Assembly: GCA_009809945.1 (NCBI GenBank)
Contig: WTPW01000682.1
Span: forward strand, 167,194 to 231,193
Source of the DNA: Gigaspora margarita
Lineage: Eukaryota > Glomeromycota > Glomeromycetes > Diversisporales > Gigasporaceae
Direction: 5' to 3'
DNA: 64,000 nt
A program made the translations under genes and the position numbers. Positions 10,655 to 22,759 of this stretch are shown here, piece by piece. Position 1 is the stretch's first letter. The number at the start of each line of letters is the position of its first letter. The notes under the pieces are model-generated. The model made no database searches and was not told the DNA's origin. It saw only the letters and a program-made list of their open reading frames with translations.

Positions 10655-11784
10655 GCTGTAAGAATAGAAGTGATTATAGATGTATATAATCGGTTTAATT
10701 TAGAACAATGGAAAATGTTATTAGGAGTTCTTTTATAAAAAACATTGTTAGATCTTAATTCGAATGGGAATCGTGCTGATGTGGTGAAGATGTTAGCAAA
10801 ATTTCTTCGCGATTCGTGCTGATGTGGTGAAGATGTTAACAAAATTTCTTCGCGATTCGTGTTGATGTGATGAAGATGTTAGCAAAATTTCTTCTCGATT
10901 CGTGTTGATGTGGTGAAGATGTTAGCAAAATTTCTTCGCGATTCGTGTTGATGTGGTGAAGATGTTAGCAAAATTTCTTCGAGATTCGTGCTGATATAGT
11001 GAAGATGTTAGCATAATTTCTTCGCGATTCGTGCTGATGCGATGAAGATATTAGCAAAATTTCTTCACAAGAACACTACCTGACTTATTTGAATCTTAGT
11101 TTTAATTGTATTGAAAAAGGAGAAGGAAAAGTATTAGCAGATGCACATTGCAAGAACACCGCATTAACTTCTTTGGAAATAATATTGGATTATTTTGAGG
11201 GTATTTTGATGCGCTTCGGATAAATACCATGCTAACTTCTTTGAATTTATATGACCAGAAAGTATAATATCATTAGCAAAAGAACTTTGTGCGAATGCCA
11301 CCTTAACTTCTTTGAAACTTCTTTTAATAAACTTGGACCAAAAAGTAGAAAAGAGTTAGCAAGTGCATTTTGCGAGAGCAAAACACTATTAAAATTGGAA
11401 CTTGGTAATCATAAACTTGGATCAAAAAGTGGAAAAGCGTTAGCATATGCACTTTGCAAGAACACAACGCTATTAGAATTGGATCTTAGTTATAATAACC
11501 TTGGATCAGAGAAGGAAAAGCGTTAGCAGATGACTTTGCAAAAATACCGGGCTAACTTCTTTGAATCTTCATAATAATCGACTTTGACCAAAAGAAGGAG
11601 AAGCATTTGCAAATGCACCTTGCAAGAACACTGCGCTAAGATCTTAGATCTTAGTAAGGATCCACTTGGGCCGAAAGGAAGTAAAGCATTAAAAAACGTG
11701 CAACTTAATACCACCACGTTGTTTTCATTAAAATTTTTATTTTTATTTAAGATAATGATTATCAAATACTTTCAAAATGTATAA
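10655..11784 (+). pseudogene. Leucine-rich-repeat (RNase-inhibitor-type) protein relic
   Basis: The region codes, in several frames, for LRR units of the RNI type: KTLLDLNSNGNRADVVKMLA, LTYLNLSFNCIEKGEGKVLA, KTLLKLELGNHKLGSKSGKA and NTTLLELDLSYNNLGSE, and a last unit LGPKGSKAL. The longest open piece is 11251-11526. Consensus leucines and asparagines (LxxLxLxxNxLGxxGxxxLA) are clear. Such repeats normally form a protein-binding solenoid. Stops (for example TAA near 10732), frame changes and a 43-bp minisatellite make it non-functional as it stands. The last frame ends at 11784 with a non-LRR tail. Confidence 0.7.
10772..11068 (+). repeat. 43-bp minisatellite inside the LRR relic, about 7 units
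   Basis: Each unit is a variant of GTGCTGATGTGGTGAAGATG followed by TTAGCAAAATTTCTTCGCGA and TTC. The unit arises from the LRR segment ADVVKMLAKFLRDS. Because 43 is not a multiple of three, every added unit shifts the frame, so expansion alone would have destroyed the gene. Confidence 0.85.
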
Positions 11785-14078
11785 TTGTTCACCTTCCATG
11801 ATTCTATAAGAGGTTAATTTTTTTTATATGTAATGTATATAGCCAACTCTAGATATAACGAAAATTTTTATAATAAAAAAAAACCACGTATCAATTTTTC
11901 GATGTGCATATACAACATAGTAAAATAACTATATAATTACTATCTAATAAATTTTTTACGATAAAAGTCAGTTCGTTATAAAGTTGTTTATGTATATTAT
12001 AATTTCTGAAATATTTACTGAAAAATTGGAGCACCAAAAAATTTTTGAATTTGAAGAAACAAATGAGTTATCAAAATAGATATATATTTTCCCTGGATCA
12101 TATTATAAGTTAAATCATTTGGTATTGTTACTTCAATGTTTCGTTAGAATCAGTTTTAATATTATACTATGCAGCGCTGCATAAAGTACCCCCTTTAAGA
12201 AGTATCGTATCCCCTTTGAATAGCATTAGGGCATTATTCAATTGTAAATTCTATCATTTTTAAAATGATTATGTTATATAATCAACTCATATTATTAATA
12301 TTCTCCTCAACATACCCTCTCATATAACATCTTCTCTTCACACAGTGCCCCGGGATATTATTTAATTACTCTTTTTTGTAAAATACTTGGAGTACTGTAT
12401 ACAGCGCCATATGGTAATTTACCAGACATAAATATTGGCAAGTCAAATAGATTGAATGCAGTAAACAATAGACTTGAAACCCAGATATTGGAGTTTCCCT
12501 TGATGACACTCATAAAAGTTAAATTACATTAATTTATTTTTCAGGAAATTATGATTACGCCTATCACATCCTGAATCATATCAATACAATATTAAGATTA
12601 TGGTCAAAAACTTTGTTGTAACAAATGTTAGTTATTAAAACATACTCCGTTACAACATTTTTGACGTAACTGCTTATCTTTTGACGTAAATTACGGCACC
12701 AAGTTTCTGTACCTCATCTCTAGTGAGTGTAATAATATTTGTAGAGGCCCGCCCAATCCATGAGCATTTTTCATTGGATATCCAATTTTAATGAATAAAT
12801 GGTTAAAATGGATTAATAGATTGAATAACCCAAGTTATCCAATAAATTATTCGGATTCACTTGACAATTATAAGATTTAATCAACAATATAAATTCTTTG
12901 ACAATTACAAGTTTTAAATATAAATTAGAGAAATTCTATTTTTATTGTGGTGATAATAGAACTTCTCTAATTTTATTATTGATTACCTTAGAACTTTGTG
13001 ATCCCTATTACATCAGATAACTCGGTTAAATCTGGTTGGATATTCGATGTACATTACCCGCTGACCCGGTAACTTTTCAGAGTTAATTTGTAATGCCTTA
13101 AAATTTTCAGTGCATCCATATGTTTTTGTGACTGATAAAACCTCTACATTGGGATATTACTTGATCATAAAGTTTATGCGTTTTTACATATGAAAATTAT
13201 CCCTAAATCTTAAAATGAAAATATTTTAAGATTGACATGGTTAATTTAAGTGCTTGAAGGCTCTTTTTAATTCTATATATATTTAGATTTATAAAGAAAC
13301 ATCAAACATTAAAATTGATCATGTTGATGTTAAGATATTTTCATTTAATTATTGATATTGGGGATGTAATAGAATAAAATTTTTTTAAAAAAACTTAAAA
13401 TGTGTATATTTTGACAACAATATAATGTTTAATTGAATTCTATATGCATATAGAATTCAAAAAAGCCTTTAAACATTAAATTTGATCATGTCATTATCAA
13501 TATATTACTGTTTAAATTTTGTCAGAATCAAATAATTATTTAATTTTTTTTTTAAATTTTTAGGTATAATATTTTGAGATTAGCTAGCCCATATCAATAT
13601 TTGAGACCTCTTTTGAATTCTACAAAACTATAGAAGTTAAAAAAGCCCTTAAACATTGAGATTGACTATATCATTATCAGAAATTTATAGTAATTTTAAA
13701 AAAACAATATGGGTTACAATGTATATTCATGATGTGTATGGTAATTTTTATTATAAATGCCCAATATGGATGTTTTATCATCTACAGAAAATATGAATGA
13801 TCAGATTTTATGATGTTTTTTACTATAAAAAATTTCAAATCACTTCAAATTCTCTATAGAAAATCAGATATTTATAGTGAATACTGTAATAAGATAGATA
13901 TCTGAATAACAATGTGATTAAATGACTAATGGACTAGTCTGAATTGGATTTCTAAAATATTTGTTTTTACAATACTAATTAATATCTACCTTTATCTAAA
14001 TAGAGCATAAACAGATCAAAATTAAGAATTAGAATATAATTAAAACAAATTTCTAAATTGTTTTGAAAATAAATATCA
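11785..14078. other. Gene-free AT-rich stretch with hairpin repeats
   Basis: Nothing coding is recognised. A foldback with arms ATTAGAGAAATTCTAT / ATAGAACTTCTCTAAT sits near 12924-12977. At 13255-13325, 13425-13490 and 13605-13665 three spaced units share TTTTGAATTCTA…TAGAATTCAAAAAAGCC and ACATTAAAATTGATCATGT, each with its own small hairpin. They look like a degenerate tandem of about 170 bases. Confidence 0.45.
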
Positions 14079-14266
14079 TGGCTGAAGCTAGAAATGGCCA
14101 AAACTGAAAATTTTAATTATTTTAATATAAAATTTTTAAAAAGATTTAGTAGAGGTTTGTTTAAGGTTAGGTTAGGGTTTAGAGTTAGTTTTATAGTATA
14201 AATAGATTTTAATAAAGCTTATATTTTTAAATCAACTTTTCTAATTTCTAGCTTCAGCTGCAACCA
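14079..14266. mobile_element. GCTGAAGCTAGAAATT-family MITE, copy 2
   Basis: The left end GGCTGAAGCTAGAAATGG and the right end TTTCTAGCTTCAGCTGCAA are inverted matches. The core carries GGTTAGGTTAGGGTTTAG, telomere-like as in copy 1 at 4855-5022. Confidence 0.55.
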
Positions 14267-14279
14267 GTGAATAAAATTC

Positions 14280-14455
14280 ATGTGCACAATGTGCACATGT
14301 GCACAATTTATTTTTGTGTGCACAATTGTTTAAATTGTATGTGCACATGTGCACAAAGATTTTTCTTAATTAACATATAGGTTGTGCACAATTTTATATA
14401 AAAATTTTTAAAGTGTGCACAAAAAAATTTTTCCAATGTGCACATGTGTACAAAA
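14280..14455. repeat. TGTGCACA word cluster
   Basis: The palindrome TGTGCACA or close forms (ATGTGCACATGTGCACAA) occur about eight times in 175 bases, otherwise separated by AT-rich spacers. Confidence 0.6.
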
Positions 14456-14854
14456 ATGTTTTTTTAAATTTTATACACTAGCTGCAACAATAAATAAAAT
14501 GTTAATATAAGTATATATATCTAATATTTAATACATATTAAATTTAAAGAATGCTATAGTGTACCAAGTACTTTTTATTAAAGAGTGCCAAAATTTTAAA
14601 TATATTTATATATTCTAGCCAATTATAATTATCTATTTAACTAATTTTAATTGAATAAAAAAATTTTTAACAAATTATTATGGGTTTTATAATTTATTCC
14701 CTAGTAATACATTGTACTTCTTTTATTAATTAAAAATTTTGCTTACAAAACTATTTTTAGAGTTCTAATAAAAAAAATTACTTATAAAATTTTGAAGTTT
14801 GAAGATACTAAATTCTAATATACTAAATCCTAAATGATCAAAATTATAAAAGTA

Positions 14855-15150
14855 TAATATTTTTTACAATTATAATTCTAAAAAATTACAATTCTAAAAA
14901 ATCACAATTTTGAAAAAATATAATTCTAAAAGGTTATATTTCTAAAAGGTTATAATCCTAAAAAGTTATAATTCTAGAATATTATAACTTTAAAAAATTA
15001 CAATTATTTTTTGGATTATAATGTTTTATGATTATAATTCTTTAGAAATTATAATCTTTTAGAATTTTCTTTTAGAATTGTGATTTTTAGAATTATAATT
15101 TTTTGGGATTATGATCTTTTAGAATATTATACTTTAGAAATTTTGATTTT
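14855..15150. repeat. Mirrored ATTCTAAAA / TTTTAGAAT array
   Basis: The first half (about 14860-15000) repeats TATAATTCTAAAA-type units on the plus strand; the second half (about 15020-15150) has them inverted (TTTTAGAATTATAAT). Together they form an array-scale imperfect palindrome with units of 14-17 bases. Confidence 0.55.
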
Positions 15151-15417
15151 TTAGGATTAGTAATTTGAATTGGTTGGGCTATAATTGGTTAACCAACCCA
15201 AACTGAATAAGTTTTGATTAACTAGTTAAATAAATGCAAAATCAGTTGAGCTATACAACTAGTTAAAAATCAGTTAAAAAATATAAATAATATCATAAAA
15301 AAGCAAAGTTCTGAAAATTTTCAAAAAGAAAATAAATGAATATAGTAAATAAGCAAGGTAGAGACAAAAATTTGAGTAAAGTTCAAGAATTCCTAAAATA
15401 TATGTGAAATAATCTTA

Positions 15418-16215
15418 CAGTAGACCACCATAATATTGTGAACACTTTTTAAAATTTATACAGAGCTAAATTTATAAAATATTATGCTTAAAATAAAAAT
15501 ATAAATTTATTAAATCTATATTTTTTAAATAAAAAAAAATAAAAAATTCTATGCAGTACTTTTTAAAATAATTAAAATTATTTAATTTTGTAAATATTAC
15601 ACAAACATGAAAATTATAATGTTAAAAAAATAATTAAAATAATATGTATATAGTAAAAGTTAATTTTTTATTAAGTTAACTAAATTTCAAAATTAAGTAA
15701 ATATTATTTAGCATAACAAATTATATATAATTACAAATTTTTATAAAATTTTAAAAAATATTAAGTTAGTTATTACTTTTAAATATTAGAATCAAATTAT
15801 TAAATTAACAAATTACTAAATATAGTAATTTAGTAAATAAATTTTTAAAAATTATAAAACTTTTAGAATATATACAATTTGTTATGCTAAATAATTTTAT
15901 TTAAAAAAAATTGCTAGTTTACTTAATAAAAAATTAAGTTTATATATTACTATATTAAGTAATTCTAGTTACTATAAATATATTAAAAATTAGCAAATCA
16001 CAATAATAAAAAAATCCAAAATTTCTTACCTTTAAAAAAAAAAAAATCCAATAATTTGATTATTTTAAAAAGTATTGTATAGAATTTTATAAACTTTTTT
16101 TTATTAAAAGATATAGATTTAATAAATTTATATTTTTATTTTTAGCTTAATATTATATAAACTTAGCTCTATATAAATTTTTTAAAAGTGTTCACAATAT
16201 TATAGTAGTCCTCTG
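15418..16215. mobile_element. Tc1/mariner-type MITE with long TIRs
   Basis: The ends read CAGTAGACCACCATAATATT and the inverse of AATATTATAGTAGTCCTCTG, with TA on both sides (15416-15417 and 16216-16217). The inverted ends extend about 190 bases inward, through ATAAATTTATTAAATCTATA. It is 798 bp long and codes for nothing recognised. CAGT ends with a TA duplication are the Tc1/mariner signature. An interrupted relative is at 39005-42657. Confidence 0.85.
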
Positions 16216-17357
16216 TAATTGGTTTAATTAGTTGATACCAAATGTTTTGGTTTGGTTAACTAATTAAAGAAAATTTTCTCAGTTCAAATCACTATTCAGG
16301 ATATAATATATTAGAATTTAGTATCTTTAAAATATTAATACAAACCAAAATTTTAGTATCAATTATACCAAGATCCCAAAGAATATATAAATAACTTAGA
16401 TTTGAAATTGTATAACTTTAGCCAAAAATAATATACTTTATTAAATATATAAAATGAATCAAATTTATTATATAAAAATACAATATTTAATGAAGTTCTA
16501 CTCAAAATTTCTTTATAGTAATATAGTAAAACCTCTATAAGTGCATGCTCTTGGGACCAAACTTTAATAATATACACTTAAAAAACAATAAGAAAAAGTA
16601 TATTTATAGAGATTATTTATATATTTAGGCCCAAATCTAAGTATGTATTTAAAGAGAGTATGCACTTCATCAGCAAATTTATAATAGTATAATCTTACGT
16701 AAGATCTTACAAACTATAATATAAGCAAAATATTATGTAATATATTTCAAAATATTTCGAAATATCAAATTTTCAAATATTATGAAAGTAATTTTGAAAT
16801 ATTTCGAAATATATTAAGAATATTTCAAACCCTTTCAAAATATTTTAGGACTAGGAAACCAAGCTGGATCAGTAGATCTGTAACCTGAATCATGTATTAG
16901 ACTGATTTTTCGAAATAGTTCAAAATAGTTTGATGATATTCAAATTCTGTACTACAAGATCAGATTAGATCTTTTGTTTATAATTAGATCTTTTATTTTG
17001 TTTTTTTTCACTTTTTTGTTTTTATTTTTTGTTTTTGTTCATTTTTTTTGTTTTTGTTTGTTTTTTTTTTATTTTTGTTTTATTTCAGTCAGGGAATATA
17101 CCGAATTAGGATAACATAGATCGCTCCTTTTACGGTAACAAAATGTCGATCAGATGATCTACATGCAGACATGTGATCATTAGCTCCGTGCAATTAGCCA
17201 ATAAAATTGCAAGCCCAAAATGTAACGACCAAGAATTTTGTATATACATACGATTTTTTATAATCTTTTAATTCCATTTTTTTTAATAGAATAATTGAAT
17301 TGGGCAAAGCGATAAAAAAATGGACGATTCAGCCTATATCAATAATATACTCATGCC
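16216..17357. other. Gene-free stretch with decayed CAGT-type end and TTTCGAAATAT repeats
   Basis: At about 16524 AGTAAAACCTCTATAAGTGC resembles the ends of the MITE at 22760-23100, but its partner is lost. At 16740-16850 ATATTTCGAAATAT recurs. T-rich sequence fills about 16990-17085. Confidence 0.35.
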
Positions 17358-18128
17358 CGGTAATATCAAATTTTTATTTTATTTTCTTATTATGTATTAC
17401 AAATTAATTTCTATCATATCCCTTAGGTCAGGAATCGGCAAAACGACAATAGAAAATTTACTAGACCAAGAAATAAGCTTCCATTAAAACTTTGTGGAAT
17501 AAGACGAGAGCTATTTCGATTTTGATTCTTAATATGTTCCAAGATTTTGGCTAGATCCATACCTTTATATGGACTAAAAAAAAAATAAATAAGCAAAAAA
17601 CGTTAAACTCTGAATGTAAGTATGCCACCGCGCATTTCCTTTGAGGAAAAAAAAAAAAAAAAACTCAGAATAAATTTACCAAAATATTTAAAATTTCGTT
17701 GCCGAAGTTCACTTTTACTGCCTGCCTTGCGATTTAAAACAATATAGAATGCCTTTAAAATTGCTGTGTGGATGGCACGCAATTCCTTAAAATATTTTAT
17801 AATTATTAAATTTTTGTCTATTCGTTTTAAAAAATACAACTTTTAATTATAAATGTTGGCTACCTGAGTACAGTACAGCAGTAGTATAAAACACTATTTC
17901 CTTCTAAAATTTAGATAGCATCCAACTATATCACCAGTCGTATATCCAGAAGAATATAATAAACATATGGCGCGCCATTTCCCGAACAAAAAGAATATCC
18001 ATCGTCACCATTATAACTACACCCTATGTTTCATTTTCCTTATATTCCTGACCTAAGGGATATGATAGAAATTAATTTGTAATAATACTATAATAAGAAA
18101 ATAAAATAAAAATTTGCTATTACTGGTA
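17358..18128. repeat. Foldback with 85-base arms around a CG-containing core
   Basis: The left arm 17358-17444 (ending CCCTTAGGTCAGGAA) is matched in inverse by 18044-18128 (TTCCTGACCTAAGGG…). The arms differ at few sites. The 600-base core has normal-looking CG content and short protein-like fragments but no recognised gene. It could be a non-autonomous element or an inverted duplication of host DNA. Confidence 0.6.
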
Positions 18129-18302
18129 TATTATTTATATAATTTGTATCGTCTATTTTTTTATCACTTTGCTTTATCAATATCTGATTCAAAGCATTCT
18201 ATTCACTTCGACATGCTTATTTTACAGGTCCTAATTACGGGTCTCATCCACTTTTTTAACAAGCATAAACTCACGTGGATTATTGTGGATTATTTAAACT
18301 AG

Positions 18303-19036
18303 ACGTCTTATATTGTCTACTTGTGCATTTATTCTTAGATTTTCAATAATGAATTATGAGAATAAAAAATTCCTGAAAAATGCTGGCAAAAAGGTGCGCA
18401 AGAGCCAATCAAATTTGAGAATCGATGTGTAGATCATTCTAGAACCAGATTTCCTAATTTGGTATATCCGCTGACTGAACTACTATTAGAATCAGAAAAA
18501 TGAGCTCTACAACTTTTAATTAGAAGCCAAAGAAAGTTTCCTTATTAGTTTTAGAATTAGGGTTAGGGTTAAAGATAAAGTTAGAATGTAATTTTATAAT
18601 ATATTATATTAATTCTAAAAATAGAAAATATTGTGTAACCATGGTGGAAATAGCAAAATACCATGATGGAAATAGCAATTCCCATATTATATTATGATCA
18701 CTCTTTAGTTGACAAGTAGATTATTAATTAATATTAAAAGTAGAAAGCAGTGTTGTTACAGGACAGCTTTGAACAATAAATTTGGACAATTTTGAACAAT
18801 TTTGAACAATTTTGAATAATTAAATAAAGTAAAATTACTTAAAATTATTAAGATAACTTATTTAAATTTTAACTGAAATGTGTTTAGTACCTAAAAAAAA
18901 TATAGCTATATATTTTTTAGATAGATTTATTAATTATTAAAGCCTGAACAAGCTTTGAACAATCTTGAACTTTTGGACAATCTTGGATATAAACAAGTTA
19001 AAAAAGGCCATAGACAGCCAAAATGTACAATACTAG
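18303..19036. other. MITE remnants and TTTGAACAAT repeats
   Basis: GAGCTCTACAACTTTTAATT at about 18505 and TTGACAAGTAGATTATTAAT at about 18710 match the MITE family at 62547-63213, so this is a decayed copy. It includes TTAGGGTTAGGGTTAAAG near 18552. At 18760-18990 TTTGAACAAT-type words repeat. No gene seen. Confidence 0.4.
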
Positions 19037-19845
19037 TAGAGGGTATATAGATTATTTTTATTAATAAAGAGTGACAAAAAATATTTTACTGCAAATTAAA
19101 AAGGTGTTATATATAAAAGTTAATTTTGACTATAGTATAGAATAGTATAAGACATAAAATTTGCTAATAACTTTTTTAAAATTAAAAATTTTAAAAATCT
19201 CTATTTTAAATTTCTTGTTTATTTTTCAAATTGTTTAAGCAACAAATCTGAAAAAAAGATTTTTAAAATTTTTGATTTTGAAAAAGTAGTTATAATTTAA
19301 ATTATATAGTTTGTAAAAATTTGGCACATATTTATTATTTTTATGAATTATAATTGGTCAAAAAATTTTTTTATATCATTTTTATCATAAAATTTTTTTT
19401 AAAATTTTGGTATACTCAGAACAATGGATATCGTATGCTGTCTCATACTATATATAAATTGATATTTATATACTAAGTAAAATTGTTTATAATAAAAAAT
19501 TATACACATCCTAAAAATTTATTAATTTTGAATAAAATTTGACAAAGTTTTATAGTATCAACTTCTGTGGATATGGGGTCTATTTTGTAGGTGTAATCAC
19601 AAATTAGCCAATCAAATAACATAAAAACAATAAGTAAATAGGGTCACAAAGATAAAAATAATTATATTTTATGATCTAGTGAGTCAATTTTGATGATTCA
19701 ATCACTATTAGAATTAGAAATATCTTTTTTACAATTTTATTTAGAAATTTAAAATGGTTACTTAATAAAAATTCTTTATTATTAAATATAAAATTTTTTA
19801 GCAACTAGTTTATTAATAAAAATAATTTACATACTCTTTACCCTA
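19037..19845. mobile_element. MITE-like element with AGGGTATATAGATTATTTTT ends
   Basis: The left end AGGGTATATAGATTATTTTT and about ten further bases pair with the right end AAAAATAATTTACATACTCT. The ends resemble those of the TTAA-flanked element at 24837-25356. No intact duplication was found. Confidence 0.4.
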
Positions 19846-20403
19846 AGAGAAGTGACAAAAATCAGGTGATTTTTTAGAAAGAAAGAGGGGTAAAAAATAT
19901 TGAAATTATATATAGGAACCTAAAAGTAGGCCTCTAATAAAAAATAATCAGATGATTAATGATATAGCTCTAATAATAAAATTTTAAAGTTATATAGTAC
20001 AGATCACGAAAAGCCATCAACTTTTAACTATAAAATTTTTTAAATTTTTATAATTTTTTTTAAAATAAAATAAACAAAAAAATTTTTGTATATTTAATAG
20101 CTTTTTAATTAAACTCTTAAATCCACAAAAAAAATCTTTAGTATCTTTTATTTTAAGAAGTTTATATTAATTTAAAGTTATATATAGTTTAAAAATTTGG
20201 CATTTATATATAAAAAAACATAACAAAATTTAAATTTATTAACAAAATTTAAAATTTATTAATAAAATTTAAATTTATATTAAGTTTTTTTGCATTTTTA
20301 TTGGTCGATCATGTTATACTGCAGCTAAAAAATTGGCGCCTATATAAAAAATTTGTTGGCTTTAAGTGATCTCCACCATAGCAATTTAGAATAGTAGTCA
20401 AGT
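19846..20403. other. Gene-free AT-rich sequence
   Basis: It contains three near-identical AACAAAATTTAAATTTATT-type units at about 20221-20283. No gene, tail or duplication was identified. Confidence 0.3.
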
Positions 20404-20650
20404 AGGACCCCGAAATATATATAGATAGGTCAGGTTAATTATAAGGTTACTAAAAAAGAAAAGATCTGCGGAAAAAACTTCAAAAATAAGCAAAAAATTA
20501 CTATAAATAGAAAAGATCTGCATAAAAAACCTCAAAAATAAGCAAACTCATACCTGACCTATTTATGTATATTTTGGAATCCTAGTCAAGTTGTTATCTC
20601 CAAGTAGTAAATTATGAGTTTGAATCCTACTAGTAACAATTTTTTAAAAA
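20378..20650 (+). other. Possible tRNA-like SINE head split by the MULE-like MITE
   Basis: With the MITE and one duplication removed, the flanks read as a tRNA-like block: A-box-like TAGTCAAGTTGT followed by GTTTGAATCC (B-box-like, about 20611-20620). The 3' end of such a SINE was not located. Confidence 0.3.
20405..20582. mobile_element. MULE-like MITE (GGACCC family), copy 1
   Basis: The ends GGACCCCGAAATATATATAG and their inverse bound about 178 bases. The 9-bp duplication TAGTCAAGT lies at 20395-20403 and 20583-20591. A 9-10-bp duplication suggests Mutator-type mobilisation. A second copy is at 38743-38914, and the interior words AAAAATAAGCAAA are shared. Confidence 0.8.
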
Positions 20651-21377
20651 ATTATATTATGGTAACTAATTTTTATTAATAGTTAAGAATATAGAGAACT
20701 ATAACTTCAAGAATACCAACTTGCTGTATATGATAGAAGTATTGTACAATATTTGGCAAACCAAATAAAGTTACAAAGAAATGCAAGCTGATATTAGTTG
20801 GTGCAAACCCAAGATAAATCTATTAGAGTTGTATAAAGTATTTGAGAACTAAAAAATTAAAACCTACTTAAAAAATCTGAGCAGAAATTAGTGCAAGCTT
20901 TTGATAGTACTGTGAAATAAGACAAAATGGATTTAAAAAACTAGAAAAAAAAACTAGAAATATATAAAAGATTTAAAGAACTCTACTAACCAAGCTACTA
21001 GAGAAAAAGACTATATATTATAAAATTATATATAATAGAAAAAGAAAGACCTTAAGCTATATATATTTAGCAAACTAATCTATCTGAGCCAATAAATTAA
21101 GAATTTCTAGTAATCTAGAATATAAAATTTATAAAGTATAAAAAAGTAAGTACTAGAGTTTGAATAAATTTAGCAAAAGCAAAAGTAAATAAAACAAGTA
21201 TTAATAGTTAGCTTGATCTGAATATAAGCTATAGTAAATATATAACTATTAAATTAGTCTACTTGTATATAATAAATAAGCTTTTTCAAGGGACCTTTAC
21301 TATATTAGAAGAGTATACTAGATCAATATGATTAGTTAGGATTATAAATAGCTTTAGTAGAACAATATTCATATAAT
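20651..21377. other. Gene-free A-rich stretch
   Basis: The plus strand is rich in AAAAACTAGAAA/AAATCTAAAG words, and any former coding sequence has decayed. It might be the body of the split SINE upstream, but this is unproven. Confidence 0.25.
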
Positions 21378-22616
21378 TTGGGTTGGGATCCCATAGTTTA
21401 GTGGTTAGGTACCCAACCCTCTACGAGTGGGTTTCAGGTTCAAGTCTTAGTAAAGGCAGTTCTATAGATACTTGAATATACTCATTGTGAAAAGTCCAAG
21501 TGAGTACAACTTTGGATTAGGAATTTCTGAAAAGAGGTCTATTGTAGAAAAAGTTGGCACTATGTGTAATAGCAGTTATAAAAGGTTTTAATTATACAAA
21601 GATTGTGTGTGTAAATCCTCAAAAGCACAAGTAGCACTAACAACTCTAATGCGGTATTGGGAATCTTGATTGAGAGAATGATTGGGTAGTATCTAGAATT
21701 GGAGTAATGAGAAAAGTGGTAAACACAAAGGAACTTGTGGTAAAGAATTAGCATTATCAAATTTGGAACACCTCTGGCACTATACAGAAGTTGCTAACCG
21801 ATAAGAAGTCAAAGTATAGAGGAGTGTACATATCAAGACCCAACGAAGCTCTAGGTGTACCCATATAGGAGTTTTCAGACATTATGAGGATTTGGGACCA
21901 CCAATACAAATATATCTGGTACAAGTGCATGTAGTGGTAACTGGAGGCTATAACTGCTAAAAATCATTATGAAATGATAATATACCTGTAACTCCTGAGC
22001 CTCAAGATGCTATCCAACTATATTTGGCACTAGAAGCATTTGCAAAACATGCCCAGATATCTCACCATTATATAGGAAATACAGTCGTTAGCACATTACT
22101 AAATTGAGACATTAAGTCCTGGGTTCTGAAGTCGCAAAAAACCAGCTAGTTGCAGCAGCATACAGGCTTGAGATACTTACCCAATATGATAGAGGCAGCT
22201 GCATGGCTTGAGATATGAATTCCTAGAAAGTATGCTAGTAGGAACTTGAGAAAATCCTCTTTAGATATACCAAATTAGAAGTATAAAGCACTCACCTGGC
22301 AACGTACACCAAATTGGAAGTTTATATTAGATAATGTGAGCAAAGTGGGAAACATGTAAATACTAATTGGTGGTTAGTAAGGAATGTACAAAAACCAGAT
22401 CAGCTATATAGTGGGAATACAGAAGGCTCTAGTAGGTTTTAGCTATAGATAAATAGTTGTTCAATTTAAAGTTCTAGTCTCAATACTTGTATATAAATAC
22501 TGTATGTATGTTTTTATGGTATACTATTATATGTCAATTCACTTAAGTATTAATTAATAAAGTTTGAGGCAGGTGCTACACCTGGGGTTTCCCTAAATCT
22601 TAAAAAAAAAAAAAAC
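21378..22616 (+). mobile_element. SINE-B: 1.24-kb tRNA-headed retroposon
   Basis: A tRNA-like head, a non-coding body and the tail GGCAGGTGCTACACCTGGGG … CTAAATCTT followed by about 14 A residues are flanked by the exact 15-bp duplication CAATATTCATATAAT (21363-21377 and 22617-22631). The duplication places both ends to the base and shows a full-length insertion. The body contains no frame above noise. The tail can form a short hairpin (GCAGGTGCTACACCTG) that a partner LINE enzyme could recognise (inference). It is unlike SINE-A and SINE-C in sequence. Confidence 0.85.
21380..21460 (+). promoter_or_regulatory. tRNA-like head of SINE-B with A and B boxes
   Basis: A-box TAGTTTAGTGG (21394-21404) and B-box GGTTCAAGTCT (21437-21447) are spaced as in tRNA genes. 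The arrangement recalls a valine- or glutamate-type tRNA (TAGTTTAGTGGTTA). The acceptor ends no longer pair, so it is promoter and not a tRNA. Confidence 0.65.
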
Positions 22617-22759
22617 CAATATTCATATAATATTGTAAAAATAAAACTATAAATTCCTATAGCATAGCTAAATAAAAAAAGATTTTAAAAAATAGTGCAC
22701 CCGTATTATGGCACACCTTTAGATCATGTGATCAACATGATTAATAGTGCTAGAATATA

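Noticed and set aside
10772-11068. CRISPR-like array
   Set aside because: The units are contiguous without spacers and derive from an LRR coding segment in a eukaryotic setting.
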